NCBI RefSeq assembly: GCF_025772985.1
Contig: NZ_JAKMTB010000001.1
Location: forward strand, 248,001 to 312,000
Source: Campylobacter sp. CNRCH_2014_0184h
GTDB taxonomy: Bacteria > Campylobacterota > Campylobacteria > Campylobacterales > Campylobacteraceae
Length of the DNA stretch: 64,000 nt
Direction of reading: 5' to 3'
Position 1 is the first letter of the stretch; each line of letters opens with the position of its first letter. Below the pieces are notes generated by a model. That model did not search any database. It was not told the origin of the DNA and saw only the letters and a list, made by a program, of their open reading frames with translations. The position numbers and the translations under genes were made by a program. Shown here piece by piece: positions 43,555 to 53,413 of this stretch.

Positions 43555-44632
43555 TGATTTTAGAGATAAAGAAAGAATTTTAGCCCTAAAAGAACTTATT
43601 GCTTCTAAAATTACTAAGCCTATTAATATCATGGAAATTTGCGGTGGACATACGCATAATATTATGAAATTTGGTTTGCCTGATTTATTGCCAAAAGAAA
43701 TTAATTTTGTTCATGGCCCAGGCTGTCCTGTGTGTGTTATGCCTAGAGAGCGTATTGATGTGGCTTTAAAGCTTGCAAGTATGCCAAATACTATCTTTTG
43801 TGTATTAGGCGATATGCTTAAAGTGCCAGGAAGTTATGAAAGCTTAATTGATCTTAGAGCCAAAGGAGCTGATGTTAGAGCGCTTTATACACCTTTGGAT
43901 GTGATAGATATAGCTTTAAAAAACCCTGAGAAAAATATAATCTTTTTTACCATAGGTTTTGAGACAACTACACCTATGAGCGGGGTGATTATAGAAAAAA
44001 GTATAGCCTTAAATTTAAAAAATTTATTTTTTCATATTAATCATGTATTAGTTCCACCCGCAGTAGAAGCTATCATGCAAGATGAAAATGTAAAAATTGA
44101 TGCCTTTTTAGGACCTTCTCACGTAAGCGTTATCACAGGATCAAACATTTATGAACCTATTGCTAAAAAATACAAAACTCCTATAGCAGTAAGTGGATTT
44201 GAACCGGTTGATATAATGCTTAGTGTGTTAAATATAGTAGAGCAAATGAATGTAAATACTTTTGAAGTTTATAATGAATATCACAGAGTAGTTAGCAAAG
44301 AAGGAAATTTAAAAGCTAAGGCTTTAGTAGAAAAATACTTTAAACCTTGTGATTTTGAATTTAGAGGTCTTGGAGTGATTGTAAATGGTGGGCTTTGTTT
44401 AAAAGATGAATTTGCACACTTAGATGCTAGCAAAGTGTTTGATTGTAAAGTGCAAAGTAAAGATGAGAGTAAAGCTTGTATTTGTGGTCAAATTTTAAGA
44501 GGTTTAGCTAAACCTTATGATTGTAAGGTGTTTGCAAAAGCTTGCACTCCAAAAAATCCTATAGGTAGCTGTATGGTTTCTAGTGAAGGAGTTTGTGCGG
44601 CTTATTATAAATACTATCAAGATAAGGCATAA
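43541..44632 (+). CDS. hypD: hydrogenase maturation protein HypD
   Basis: 363 residues. Scaffold on which the Fe(CN)2CO unit is built, together with HypC. Signature motifs are CGGHTHNI (Cys35-36 region), HGPGCPVCVMP, the GFETTTP loop and, near the C-terminus, a Cys cluster (CICGQILRG... CTPKNPIGSCMVSSEG) holding the [4Fe-4S] centre. Confidence 0.95.
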   Translation: MDLINDFRDKERILALKELIASKITKPINIMEICGGHTHNIMKFGLPDLLPKEINFVHGPGCPVCVMPRERIDVALKLASMPNTIFCVLGDMLKVPGSYESLIDLRAKGADVRALYTPLDVIDIALKNPEKNIIFFTIGFETTTPMSGVIIEKSIALNLKNLFFHINHVLVPPAVEAIMQDENVKIDAFLGPSHVSVITGSNIYEPIAKKYKTPIAVSGFEPVDIMLSVLNIVEQMNVNTFEVYNEYHRVVSKEGNLKAKALVEKYFKPCDFEFRGLGVIVNGGLCLKDEFAHLDASKVFDCKVQSKDESKACICGQILRGLAKPYDCKVFAKACTPKNPIGSCMVSSEGVCAAYYKYYQDKA

Positions 44633-44633
44633 A

Positions 44634-45605
44634 ATGAAACAAATTACTCTAGCCCACGGTGGTGGTGGTGAAGAAATGAATGCTTTGATAAATGAAATTT
44701 TTTCTATTTTTGAAAATGATGTTTTAAAAGAAGCAAATGATGCTGCTATTTTAGATGATTTGGCTTTTAGCACCGATTCTTTTGTACTAAATCCTATCTT
44801 TTTAAAAGATATAAATATAGGAAAATTAGCAGTTTGCGGTAGCGTAAATGATGTATTAATGGTGGGAGCAAAACCACTATATTTATCACTAGCTTTGATT
44901 TTAGAAGAGGGTTTTGAGATAGAAAAGTTAAAAATTATACTAAAATCTATAAAAGAAGAATGTGATAAAGCAGGAGTAAAACTAGTTTGCGGGGATACTA
45001 AAGTTGTTCCTAAAAATAAAGGCGATGAAATATATATTAATACTTCATGTATAGGTAAAAATATACAAAAAATCAATACCAAAGACTTAAAAAGTGGTTG
45101 TAGTATCTTAGTTTCAAGGGATATTGGAGCTCATGGTTGTGCAGTTTTGGTTGAAAGAAATAATTTAGAGGCAAATATCCAAAGTGATTGTAAAAGCTTA
45201 AAAGATGAAGTTTTAACACTTTTAAATGCAGATATTTCTATAAAAGCAATGCGTGATGCTACGCGTGGTGGACTTAGTGCGGTTTTAAATGAATGGGCTA
45301 AATTAAGTAATTTGGAGCTTTTAATATATGAAGAAAAAATTCCAGTTTGTGATGAAGTTTTAGGGGTTTGTGAGCTTTTTGGGTATGAGCCTTATGAGCT
45401 TGCAAATGAAGGAACTTTTATTATTTGTGTAGATAAAAAAGATGAGCAAAAAGCATTAGAAATTTTAAAACAATTTAATGCTAATGCAGCCATTATAGGT
45501 GAAATCACAGCTAATGAAAAAGTAAGAGTGGTTTTAGAAAATGCTTATGGAGCAAAACGCATTTTAGAAGCTCCAAAAGGCGAACTTTTACCAAGAATTT
45601 GCTAA
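44634..45605 (+). CDS. hypE: carbamoyl dehydratase HypE
   Basis: 323 residues from ATG 44634 (MKQITLAHGGGGEEM); an open extension upstream lies in hypD and is not used. PurM-like ATP-dependent enzyme that dehydrates the thiocarboxamide on its own C-terminal cysteine to thiocyanate; the protein ends PRIC as required. SVNDVLMVGAKP and TRGGLSAVLNE are the usual PurM-fold motifs. Confidence 0.95.
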   Translation: MKQITLAHGGGGEEMNALINEIFSIFENDVLKEANDAAILDDLAFSTDSFVLNPIFLKDINIGKLAVCGSVNDVLMVGAKPLYLSLALILEEGFEIEKLKIILKSIKEECDKAGVKLVCGDTKVVPKNKGDEIYINTSCIGKNIQKINTKDLKSGCSILVSRDIGAHGCAVLVERNNLEANIQSDCKSLKDEVLTLLNADISIKAMRDATRGGLSAVLNEWAKLSNLELLIYEEKIPVCDEVLGVCELFGYEPYELANEGTFIICVDKKDEQKALEILKQFNANAAIIGEITANEKVRVVLENAYGAKRILEAPKGELLPRIC

Positions 45606-45970
45606 TGCATGAGTTAAGTATTACAGAATCATTACTAGAGCTTTGCGAAGAATATGCTCAAGGAAAAGTTATTGAAGAAGTGCATGTTAAAATAGGGCGC
45701 TTAAGCGGGATTGAACCTCCACTTTTACAAAGAAGTTTTGAAACTTTTAAAGAAAATAGTCCTTTGTGTAAGAATGCTAAATTTATTATGCATATTCAAG
45801 AAGTAGTAGTTGAATGTCAAAAATGCCATTTTAGCGGAGTGCTTGAAAATAATATCTTTTGGTGCCCAAAATGCGAAGATAAAGATTTAAAAATCATAGA
45901 TGGAGAAGAACTTTATCTTATGCAACTTGTTTTAAAAGAAAACGAGGATTTAGAAAATAATGACAAATAA
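45605..45970 (+). CDS. hypA: hydrogenase nickel incorporation protein HypA
   Basis: 121 residues beginning MHELS, the canonical nickel-binding N-terminus (His2). The ATG shares its A with the last base of the hypE stop. A zinc ribbon with CQKC and CPKC is present at about residues 72-90. Delivers nickel to HypB/large subunit; in the related Helicobacter pylori, HypA also serves urease. Overlaps msrA by 11 nt. Confidence 0.93.
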   Translation: MHELSITESLLELCEEYAQGKVIEEVHVKIGRLSGIEPPLLQRSFETFKENSPLCKNAKFIMHIQEVVVECQKCHFSGVLENNIFWCPKCEDKDLKIIDGEELYLMQLVLKENEDLENNDK

Positions 45971-46478
45971 AGAAATCATCTTAGGTGCGGGTTGTTTTTG
46001 GTGCACTCAAGCTGTGTTTGATGAAATTAAAGGCATAGTTTATACAGAAGTAGGTTATAGCGGTGGCAAGCCAAATCCAAGTTATGAAAGCGTGATAAAT
46101 GGTGATGGGAATATAGAAGTAGCTAAGATAATTTATAATGAAAAACAAATTTCATTAGAAAAAATCTTAGAACTTTTTCTCAAAATGCATGATCCAACAA
46201 GCTTAGATAAACAAGGTGCTGATGAGGGGAAGCAATATAGATCAGTTATTTTTTATCAAACTAATGAGGAGTTAAAAATCATTAGTGATTTTTTACAAAA
46301 AGTACAAAAATATTACACTAAAGCTATAGTTACGCAAGTTTTAAAATTAGAAAAATTTTATAAGGCTGAGGATTATCATCAAAAATATTTTAAAAATAAT
46401 CCCAGCCAAGCTTATTGTAGATTTGTCATTACACCAAAGCTAGAAAAACTAGTAAATCATTCTAATTTTTCTTTTTAG
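45960..46478 (+). CDS. msrA: peptide methionine-S-sulfoxide reductase A
   Basis: 172 residues; active-site motif GAGCFWCTQ with catalytic Cys12. Repairs the S-epimer of oxidised methionine in proteins. Co-translated with hypA by overlap; convergent with the DUF2892 gene, overlapping by 17 nt. Confidence 0.93.
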   Translation: MTNKEIILGAGCFWCTQAVFDEIKGIVYTEVGYSGGKPNPSYESVINGDGNIEVAKIIYNEKQISLEKILELFLKMHDPTSLDKQGADEGKQYRSVIFYQTNEELKIISDFLQKVQKYYTKAIVTQVLKLEKFYKAEDYHQKYFKNNPSQAYCRFVITPKLEKLVNHSNFSF

Positions 46479-46662
46479 AAATAGGACAAACCCCAAGTGG
46501 ACAAGCTTGTTTTCCACTAAGCACTCTTATGGGACAAACAGCAAAAATACCTGTTAATAAAGGAATTAAACCCAACAATCCCCACCAAGTTGAAAAATAA
46601 ACTCCTAAAGAAAACGCCACTATGGCTAAAGCTATTCTTAGCACTCTTTCTAATTTACTCAT
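46462..46662 (-). CDS. small DUF2892 (YgaP-like) membrane protein
   Basis: 66 residues with two short membrane helices (about 8-23 and 25-42) and a Cys-containing tail: [22 protein letters not shown]2892 forms the membrane part of YgaP-type rhodaneses; here it stands alone. Located downstream of a Crp/Fnr-type regulator, an association that suggests redox or sulfur sensing. RBS AAAGGAG upstream of the start. Confidence 0.75.
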   Translation of the reverse strand: MSKLERVLRIALAIVAFSLGVYFSTWWGLLGLIPLLTGIFAVCPIRVLSGKQACPLGVCPISKKKN

Positions 46663-46719
46663 AATTTCTCCTTTTTGTTGATATTATAAATAAATTTTAA
46701 AAGTATTTCTGTGATAAAG

Positions 46720-47325
46720 TTACAAAGAAATTAGTATTATTTTAGATCTTTCAAGCTTGATTTTACCTTCTTTTTCTAATTCTTTTAAAATTCTTGAAAC
46801 GGCCTCTCTGGCGCTTCCTAAGTGATTAGCTAAAGCTTCATGGGTAATTTTTAAAGTATTGTTGCTAGCATTTTCTTTCAAAAAATCACAAATTCTAGAA
46901 GATAAAGGCATAAATAAAGCTTGTTCTAAAACTTTGATTAAGGTATTAAAACGCTTGGTGATTAAACTTAAAACATAATTATTAATTTTTGGGTATTTTT
47001 CTTTTAAAATTTGAAAAATTGTTGAGGGGATGATGGCTATACTTGTATTTTGAGTACTTTGTATAAAAACATCATAAGATATGCCATCCATATTACACTC
47101 AGAGCAAATAACGCATTCGTCATTTTCTTTAAGGTGAAAAAGTGTTATTTCTTTTGCATTTGGGGTTAAAATAAAAGCTCTAAGCTCGCCTTTTAAAATT
47201 TTTATAAATCCTAAACATTTATCATTGACCTTAAAGTCTTTTTCAATGTTTATTATTTGTAAGTGCTCTTGTATAAGTTTGAGATCTTGTTTTTCTATTT
47301 CAAAACGAGAAAGAAAATTTTCCAT
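46720..47325 (-). CDS. Crp/Fnr-family transcriptional regulator with a Cys cluster
   Basis: 201 residues: an N-terminal cyclic-nucleotide-binding-like sensor domain (about 1-115), a dimerisation helix, and a C-terminal winged helix whose recognition helix reads GSAREAVSRIL. The beta-roll carries Cys71, Cys74 and Cys77 (ECVICSECN) plus Cys37, which could bind an iron-sulfur cluster or form redox-sensitive disulfides; no cAMP-binding Arg/Ser pair is evident. It sits between tpx and the DUF2892 gene, so a peroxide, nitrosative or oxygen sensor is plausible. It is not clearly NssR. Confidence 0.8.
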   Translation of the reverse strand: MENFLSRFEIEKQDLKLIQEHLQIINIEKDFKVNDKCLGFIKILKGELRAFILTPNAKEITLFHLKENDECVICSECNMDGISYDVFIQSTQNTSIAIIPSTIFQILKEKYPKINNYVLSLITKRFNTLIKVLEQALFMPLSSRICDFLKENASNNTLKITHEALANHLGSAREAVSRILKELEKEGKIKLERSKIILISL

Positions 47326-47335
47326 GTTTTTAAGT

Positions 47336-47362
47336 TTTAAAAGCCTATAAAAGGCTTTTAAA
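47336..47362 (-). terminator. hairpin after tpx
   Basis: TTTAAAAGCC (47336-47345) pairs with GGCTTTTAAA (47353-47362), just after the tpx stop on the minus strand and before the Crp/Fnr-type gene. Confidence 0.6.
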
Positions 47363-47364
47363 TT

Positions 47365-47889
47365 TTAGTGGCAACCACAACCACCACATCCACAACTTTG
47401 ACCAAAGAAGCTTTCTAAAGCTTGCATATTTGGAAGTTCTGTTACTTCATTTACCAATTCTTTATAAGCAACCACACCATCTTTAACTACAAACACTGCT
47501 CTAGCTAAAATTCCCTCAAGTGGACCATCAGCCATTAAAACACCATATTTTTCACCAAATTCTTTAGAAACAAAATCACTTGCAACAGTTAAATTATCTA
47601 TACCTTCAGTTGAGCAAAAACGACCCATAGCAAATGGTAAATCCATGCTAACTACGATTACTTCTACACCGCTTGCTGCTGCTTTTTTATTAAATTCTCT
47701 AGCTTCAGTTGCACATACTGGAGTATCAAGACTTGGTACGCTGATAATAATTTGAGTTTTGCCTTTTGGGGCAATTTCAACACCTGAAAGATCTTTAGCT
47801 TTTAAGGTGATATTTGGAGCCATATCGCCAACTTGGATGTTATTTCCTTTTAGATTTACTTTATTTCCTTTGAATAATACACTATTCAT
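47365..47889 (-). CDS. tpx: thiol peroxidase with a Cys-rich C-terminal tail
   Basis: 174 residues of the Tpx subfamily of peroxiredoxins. Peroxidatic Cys59 in SLDTPVCATE and resolving Cys92 in RFCSTEG are in place. Reduces hydrogen peroxide and alkyl peroxides with thioredoxin. The last ten residues (SCGCGGCGCH: Cys166, 168, 171, 173, His174) are an addition beyond the usual Tpx fold and look like a metal- or thiol-binding tag. RBS AAGGAG; own transcript likely. Confidence 0.92.
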   Translation of the reverse strand: MNSVLFKGNKVNLKGNNIQVGDMAPNITLKAKDLSGVEIAPKGKTQIIISVPSLDTPVCATEAREFNKKAAASGVEVIVVSMDLPFAMGRFCSTEGIDNLTVASDFVSKEFGEKYGVLMADGPLEGILARAVFVVKDGVVAYKELVNEVTELPNMQALESFFGQSCGCGGCGCH

Positions 47890-47943
47890 TTTTTCTCCTT
47901 GAATGATTTTTATTAATCATAATATAAAAAGATTAATAAAGTC

Positions 47944-49971
47944 TTATTTTTGTTCTTCTTTGCACATACCTGCTTCGATTAGAAAACATGAAGGTTGATA
48001 ATTGCTTTTTTTAATCTTGTCATATTTTGCATAGCTTAAGTATAAAGTATCCTTAGCTCTAGTTACTGCTACATAAAAAAGCCTTCTTTCTTCTTCCAAA
48101 CTTCCACCCATGCTCATGAGTTTTTGATTAGGAAATCTTCCTTGTGCAAGATCAATTACAAATACAAGTTCAAACTCAAGCCCCTTACTAGCATGTATGC
48201 TTAAAAGATTAACCCCACTACCACTACTCATTTCACTAGCACCAAGAGTAAGAAAATTATAATATTTATAATTATCACTATAATTTTTAGCAAGTTCTTT
48301 TAATACAAATATTTTTGCATTGATTTTTTCTAAAATTTCATTTTTTTTATTTAAATCAACATTGGAGTTTTTATTAGTCGCTCTCTTGGTTGCTAAAATA
48401 TCACAAATTTCTTTAAAATAATCATTTTCTAAGATTAAATTTACAAGCTGAGTTGAAACCTTACACTCGCTTGCTTTTTTAATAAAAAGATAAATTTTTT
48501 CAAGATTTTTCGCACAAAACTCGTTGATTTTAGGTAGACTTAAAATAGGGTGGGTGTTAAATTCACTTTCTAAGTTAAACCTTGAAGGTGAGGCTAGCTC
48601 CTCAATATCATCAAAAAGTCCTAGTTGGTAACTTTGTTTTTTGTATTTTTTTAAACTCACATTACTATCAGGATTTAAAAAACCTTTAATCAAACTAGAA
48701 TGTCCCAGCTTTAATAAAGCATCAAAAATATCTTTTGCTAAAACCCCACCAACTCCTTTGGTATATTCAAGTAAGTGTATAAAAGCCATGATATCTTTTG
48801 GATTAAGCACGATTGCAAGCATAGAACAAAAGTTTTTAACTTCCAAGCTTTCAAAAAAACTTCCCCCACCTTTTCTTTTGCTTGCTATACCAAGTTCTCT
48901 TAAGGCAACTTCTACTCCATCTGCGCTAGAATTGTTTCTAAAAATAACAGCGATTTCATCAAGATTAACTCCACTTTGTAAGATTATTTTTGCTATGGTA
49001 GAGTATTGATCAAATAATTCATTGAAAGTTAGCAAACTTGGTGCTTTAAAATCTCCTTCTCTAGTTACAATCAATTCTTTAGGATATAATCTTTCATTGT
49101 TTAAAATCACTTTATTAGCTAGTGCAAGTATATTTTTACTAGAACGATAGTTTTTATTTAAAGTAAAAATATTTGCATCGATAAATCTATCTTTAAAACT
49201 TCCTATAATAGAAATATCAGCTCCATTAAAAGCATAGATACTTTGATCATAATCCCCCACACAAAATAAACTTTTACTTTTAAAAGCATCAATTAACGAG
49301 CCTTGTAAAGTATTAGTATCTTGGTACTCATCTACTAAAATCTCATCAAATTCAAAATGATGTGAAGCTAAAACATGTTTTAATTTGATCAATAAATCAT
49401 TAAAATCCACATAATTAAAACGTGCTTTTTCTTCTTCGTATTCTTTTAAAATATCTTCATAAATTTCAGCATAAACAGCTTGTTCATCATAATTTTGACA
49501 AAACCAATTATAAAATTCATCTAAGTTTGCATTAGTATTTTGAAATAAAGAATACACATCATACAAATAACTTGGCATATAAGGTTTAGTGTCGCTTAAA
49601 TGATGAAAAGTGCGTTTTTCAAAAATGGAACGTAAAAGAATTTTAAGCTCACTAGCAGGTTTTAAAATAATATCATGATTTAACTCTTTAAGTAGGGAAT
49701 AAGCAGTGCTATGAAAGGTTCCTGCTGTGATTTTTGAAGTAATACTTTTATCAAAATACCTGCCAAGTCTTTCTATCATTTCTTTACTAGCTTTGTTTGT
49801 AAAGGTTAAAAGCATAATTTTTTCAGGCTTTATACCATTTTGAAGTAAAAAGGCTATTCTTGCAACTATGGTCGAAGTTTTACCTGTGCCTGCACTTGCT
49901 ATGATTAGATTGTGTCCAAAAGGAGCGCTAGCAGCTTTGTATTGTTCTTCATTTAAACGCGATAAGGGCAT
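47944..49971 (-). CDS. UvrD/Rep-family ATP-dependent DNA helicase
   Basis: 675 residues, superfamily 1A 3'-5' helicase: Q motif LNEEQYKAA, Walker A ASAGTGKTST, motif II VDEYQDTN, motif III GDYDQSIYAFNGA, motif IV TLNKNYRSS, motif V SIHASKGLEFE, motif VI LFYVAVTRAKD. Likely a replication-restart or repair helicase (PcrA/Rep-like). Orthologous to C. jejuni Cj0777, near tpx there also. Ends with acidic KEEQK and no C-terminal nuclease. Confidence 0.9.
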   Translation of the reverse strand: MPLSRLNEEQYKAASAPFGHNLIIASAGTGKTSTIVARIAFLLQNGIKPEKIMLLTFTNKASKEMIERLGRYFDKSITSKITAGTFHSTAYSLLKELNHDIILKPASELKILLRSIFEKRTFHHLSDTKPYMPSYLYDVYSLFQNTNANLDEFYNWFCQNYDEQAVYAEIYEDILKEYEEEKARFNYVDFNDLLIKLKHVLASHHFEFDEILVDEYQDTNTLQGSLIDAFKSKSLFCVGDYDQSIYAFNGADISIIGSFKDRFIDANIFTLNKNYRSSKNILALANKVILNNERLYPKELIVTREGDFKAPSLLTFNELFDQYSTIAKIILQSGVNLDEIAVIFRNNSSADGVEVALRELGIASKRKGGGSFFESLEVKNFCSMLAIVLNPKDIMAFIHLLEYTKGVGGVLAKDIFDALLKLGHSSLIKGFLNPDSNVSLKKYKKQSYQLGLFDDIEELASPSRFNLESEFNTHPILSLPKINEFCAKNLEKIYLFIKKASECKVSTQLVNLILENDYFKEICDILATKRATNKNSNVDLNKKNEILEKINAKIFVLKELAKNYSDNYKYYNFLTLGASEMSSGSGVNLLSIHASKGLEFELVFVIDLAQGRFPNQKLMSMGGSLEEERRLFYVAVTRAKDTLYLSYAKYDKIKKSNYQPSCFLIEAGMCKEEQK

Positions 49972-49978
49972 GAGCTTC

Positions 49979-51220
49979 CTAGTTTAAAATTATATTTTGT
50001 ATATCATTAAAATAAAAATGATTGATACCATCTTTATATTCATAATAAAGCGTAAGTTTATGAGAATCTAAAATAGTCTTAACAATATATAATCCAAGTC
50101 CAAAACTATCTTTGTTTTTCTTTCCTTGCGTAAAAGCTTGAGTGTAGTATTTCAAGTCTTTATCTAAGGCTTTTCCTTTGTTTTTAAAGCAAAGATAATC
50201 TTTAGTTATTTCTATAGTAACGCAATTTTCATCAGAGTATTTTGTTGCATTATCTATCATATTTTTCATCGCAGTAGTAAAAAGTTTAAAATCCACATTG
50301 ACGCTAAAACTTTCTTTGATACTAATTTTTACCTTTTCATCATCACTCATAGCTATATCTTTAGCTTCATCTAAAAGATCTAAAATATTGTATTTTTTTA
50401 AATTAATCAAACCAGCACCCGAAGTAATTTGTTCAATGGCTGCAAATTCATTAATCAAAATTTCCAAACGATTAAAAGCACCCACTAATCTTTCTTTATA
50501 TTTGCTATCTTCAAGCATTTCTAAAGTAATTAAACCTTTAGTGATAGGAGTTTTTAACTCATGCATAATATTTCTTAAGAAAAATTGCCTTGAAGTGTTT
50601 AGTTTTTGAATTCTCAAAATAGACTCATAAAAGGCTGTTGCTACTTGAGAAATTTCATCATTGCCTTTACTGACATTTTGAATTTCATTGAGTTTATTTT
50701 CGCCAAATTTATCTATTTGTCTTTTTAAAGCTCTAAGTGGTTTTAATTTTCTAATGATAAAAATATATAAAATCAATAAAACCATTACCACTATACTAGC
50801 AATAAGCTTAATCACAAAATAACGATAACCTTGATATTCTAAATCTTTGTACAAATAAAGCTTACCATCAAAAATGATTTTTAAATATACATTATCTTCT
50901 AAAGTAATGATTTCAACTACACCTGTGCTAGTTTGAGCGCGTGCTATGGTTTCAGCTTTGTAGATGATTTTTCTTATAGAAGATGGGGTTGTTAGTTCTA
51001 TCATTTTGTAATTTTTTGTTTGCTCATAAAATTCTTTTTCGCTAATTACATGGTTAAAATACAATAATCTTGCATTAGCTATAAAAGAATATTTCGCATT
51101 AAGCTCATTAGTGTAATTTTGCTGATCATATTTTATAAGCCATAAAAATGCCAAAATCACACTAACACTAGCAAGCAAAAAAACAAAGGTTATGGTATAA
51201 AAAATTGATGATTTATTCAT
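49979..51220 (-). CDS. cprS: sensor histidine kinase CprS
   Basis: 413 residues: membrane helices at about 9-30 and 135-156 flank a periplasmic domain of about 100 residues; HAMP-like linker; phosphoacceptor His220 (IMHELKTPI); HATPase with NMIDNATKYS and FGLGLYIVK. In C. jejuni CprRS controls envelope and biofilm functions and overlaps the htrA region. Here it directly follows cprR (4-nt overlap) and htrA in the same orientation. Confidence 0.85.
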   Translation of the reverse strand: MNKSSIFYTITFVFLLASVSVILAFLWLIKYDQQNYTNELNAKYSFIANARLLYFNHVISEKEFYEQTKNYKMIELTTPSSIRKIIYKAETIARAQTSTGVVEIITLEDNVYLKIIFDGKLYLYKDLEYQGYRYFVIKLIASIVVMVLLILYIFIIRKLKPLRALKRQIDKFGENKLNEIQNVSKGNDEISQVATAFYESILRIQKLNTSRQFFLRNIMHELKTPITKGLITLEMLEDSKYKERLVGAFNRLEILINEFAAIEQITSGAGLINLKKYNILDLLDEAKDIAMSDDEKVKISIKESFSVNVDFKLFTTAMKNMIDNATKYSDENCVTIEITKDYLCFKNKGKALDKDLKYYTQAFTQGKKNKDSFGLGLYIVKTILDSHKLTLYYEYKDGINHFYFNDIQNIILN

Positions 51221-51891
51221 TGAGTTAATTTATACCCTATACCTCTGATTGAATGAATGTATTTTGGAGTTTTAGGATCATCTCCGATTTTTTGTCTGAT
51301 TCTGCTAATGATTACATCTATACTTTTATTACTAGAATCTTCACTAATAGAGCTACAATTATACACAAGTTCTTCACGGCTTACCACTCCACCTTCTTTT
51401 TTAATTAAATAACTCAAAATATCAAATTCAGCATTAGTAAAGCTAATTTCTTGATCTTTCATAGTGATAGTATGTTTATATTTATCATATACAAGATCTT
51501 TTTTAACTTGAGCTTGAGCGGTTTTTGTATTTGAAATTCTTCTTAAATGACTTTTAATTCTTGCTTGAAGTTCTTGAGGGTTATATGGTTTTGGTAAATA
51601 ATCATCAGCACCCAAATCAAGAGCTGCAACCTTATCACTAATATCATGTCTTGCACTTGAAATGATAATGGGTGTATCATATTTTTTACGAATTTCCTCG
51701 CATACTTCAAGTCCATCAAGTCCAGGTAAGCTTAAATCTAAAATGATTAAATCATAAGGATTTAAAGCAAGTCTTGAAAGACCTATATAAGGTTCATGAG
51801 CAATATCTACTTTCATATCAAATTGCTCTAAATATTCAGCTATAATCTCTGCTAATTCTAAATCATCTTCTATCATTAAAATATTTGTCAT
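51217..51891 (-). CDS. cprR: response regulator CprR
   Basis: 224 residues, OmpR family: acidic pocket EDD (8-10), phosphoacceptor Asp52 (ILDLSLPGLDG), switch Lys in PKPYNPQEL, winged-helix output domain (about 130-224, with IDVIISRIRQKIGDDP). cprR is reported essential in C. jejuni while cprS is not. It starts 12 nt after the htrA stop. Confidence 0.88.
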   Translation of the reverse strand: MTNILMIEDDLELAEIIAEYLEQFDMKVDIAHEPYIGLSRLALNPYDLIILDLSLPGLDGLEVCEEIRKKYDTPIIISSARHDISDKVAALDLGADDYLPKPYNPQELQARIKSHLRRISNTKTAQAQVKKDLVYDKYKHTITMKDQEISFTNAEFDILSYLIKKEGGVVSREELVYNCSSISEDSSNKSIDVIISRIRQKIGDDPKTPKYIHSIRGIGYKLTQ

Positions 51892-51903
51892 TTTTTTCCT
51901 TTC

Positions 51904-53322
51904 TTAAAAAAGTAAAGCTCTAACCATACCACCTCTATTAATCCAAATTTTAACATATTCTTTGCCTTTATTTAATTCTAAAGCCTTAGATAATTCTTTA
52001 AAATTTGAAACTTCATATTGATCAATACCTATAATAATATCACCTTGCTCAAAGCCTATTTTTTCTGCTTTTGATTTTGGAGTAACTTCAGTGATTAAAA
52101 TACCACTAATATTTTCAGGTATGCGGTATTGTTGTTTATTTTTAGAATCAAGCTCTACTAATTTTAAACCATCAATATAACCTTTTTCATATTGTAGCGA
52201 TTTTTCATCTGTTTTTAGCATAAATTTAGCTGTTTTAACTTTATTATCTCTTTCATAAGTTACCTCTATAGCTTGTTTTGGATCAATACTTCCTATATAA
52301 TTTTTTAAATCCATAGGGCTTTTAATCACAGTTTTATCTACTTTTATAATCAAATCACCTCTTTTTAATCCCGCATTATAAGCTGCTGAGTCTTTTTGAA
52401 CTTCTGTTATTAAAGCTCCTTCTTGATTAGTATAAGCTTTTTTAATATCTTGAGTTAAAGCTCCTATAACTACACCTAAATATCCTCTTTCTATTTTTCC
52501 ATGCTCGATAAGTTTTTGTGCAATAGATTTTGCCATATTAGAAGGGATTGCAAAGCCTATACCATTATTTCCTCCACTTCTTGAAAGTATGGCTGAATTT
52601 ATCCCAACTAGAGCCCCTCTGCTATCTACTAAAGCTCCACCTGAATTTCCAGGATTAATTGAAGCATCCGTTTGAATGAAATTTTCATATTGATTTAAAC
52701 CTATATTATTTTTATTTAAGGCCGAGATAATCCCACTTGTAACACTACTTCCAACACCAAAAGGATTACCCAAAGCAAACACTACATCACCTTCTAATAA
52801 TTTATCCGAATCAGCAAAAACTACTGCGGGTAAGTTTTTTGCTTCTATTTTTATCACTGCTAAATCTGTTTTAGGATCAGCTCCGATTAATTTAGCTTTA
52901 TATTCAGTGCTAGAATCAGGTAAATTTACAGTAATTTTTTCAGCATCTTCTATAACATGATTGTTTGTTATAATATAGCCATCACTTGAGATAATTACAC
53001 CAGATCCAAGCGAACTTACTACTTCTTTTTTATTTTTTTTACTTTTTGGAGCTTGTGGAAAATCAAAACCAAAAAATTGTTTAAAATAAGGATCATTGAA
53101 AAAATCATCAATCCCAAAGGAATTACTTTGAACGGTTTTAGAAGTTGAAATATTCACAACTGAATTTTTAACTTTTTGTATAGAATCATGATAAGAAAGT
53201 ATAGTATTTTGATTATCAGTTGGTAAAGATCTTTTTACATTATCATCTGCTTGTTTAAAATCAATACTAGCACTAAAAAGACTAGTTGCCAATGCCAAAG
53301 AAAGAACCATAGTTTTTTTCAT
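51904..53322 (-). CDS. htrA: periplasmic serine protease/chaperone HtrA (DegP)
   Basis: 472 residues: signal peptide (about 1-18), trypsin-like domain with His122 (TNNHVIED), Asp153 (DPKTDLAVI) and Ser227 (GNSGGALV), followed by two PDZ domains (about 270-360 and 380-470). Degrades and refolds damaged periplasmic proteins; in C. jejuni secreted HtrA also cleaves host E-cadherin. Divergent from cbpA, with a 149-nt intergenic region that must hold both promoters. Confidence 0.93.
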   Translation of the reverse strand: MKKTMVLSLALATSLFSASIDFKQADDNVKRSLPTDNQNTILSYHDSIQKVKNSVVNISTSKTVQSNSFGIDDFFNDPYFKQFFGFDFPQAPKSKKNKKEVVSSLGSGVIISSDGYIITNNHVIEDAEKITVNLPDSSTEYKAKLIGADPKTDLAVIKIEAKNLPAVVFADSDKLLEGDVVFALGNPFGVGSSVTSGIISALNKNNIGLNQYENFIQTDASINPGNSGGALVDSRGALVGINSAILSRSGGNNGIGFAIPSNMAKSIAQKLIEHGKIERGYLGVVIGALTQDIKKAYTNQEGALITEVQKDSAAYNAGLKRGDLIIKVDKTVIKSPMDLKNYIGSIDPKQAIEVTYERDNKVKTAKFMLKTDEKSLQYEKGYIDGLKLVELDSKNKQQYRIPENISGILITEVTPKSKAEKIGFEQGDIIIGIDQYEVSNFKELSKALELNKGKEYVKIWINRGGMVRALLF

Positions 53323-53413
53323 GTATTATCCTTTGTAAAATCAATTTACACAAGTATAAAATTTTATTTTTACGCAATTGTAAATAAAACCTTTAGTTTT
53401 AAAACTTATAAAA

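Noticed and set aside
44504-45082. Open frame of 192 codons opposite hypD/hypE
   Set aside because: Antisense to well-supported hyp genes, no RBS, and no recognisable protein features.
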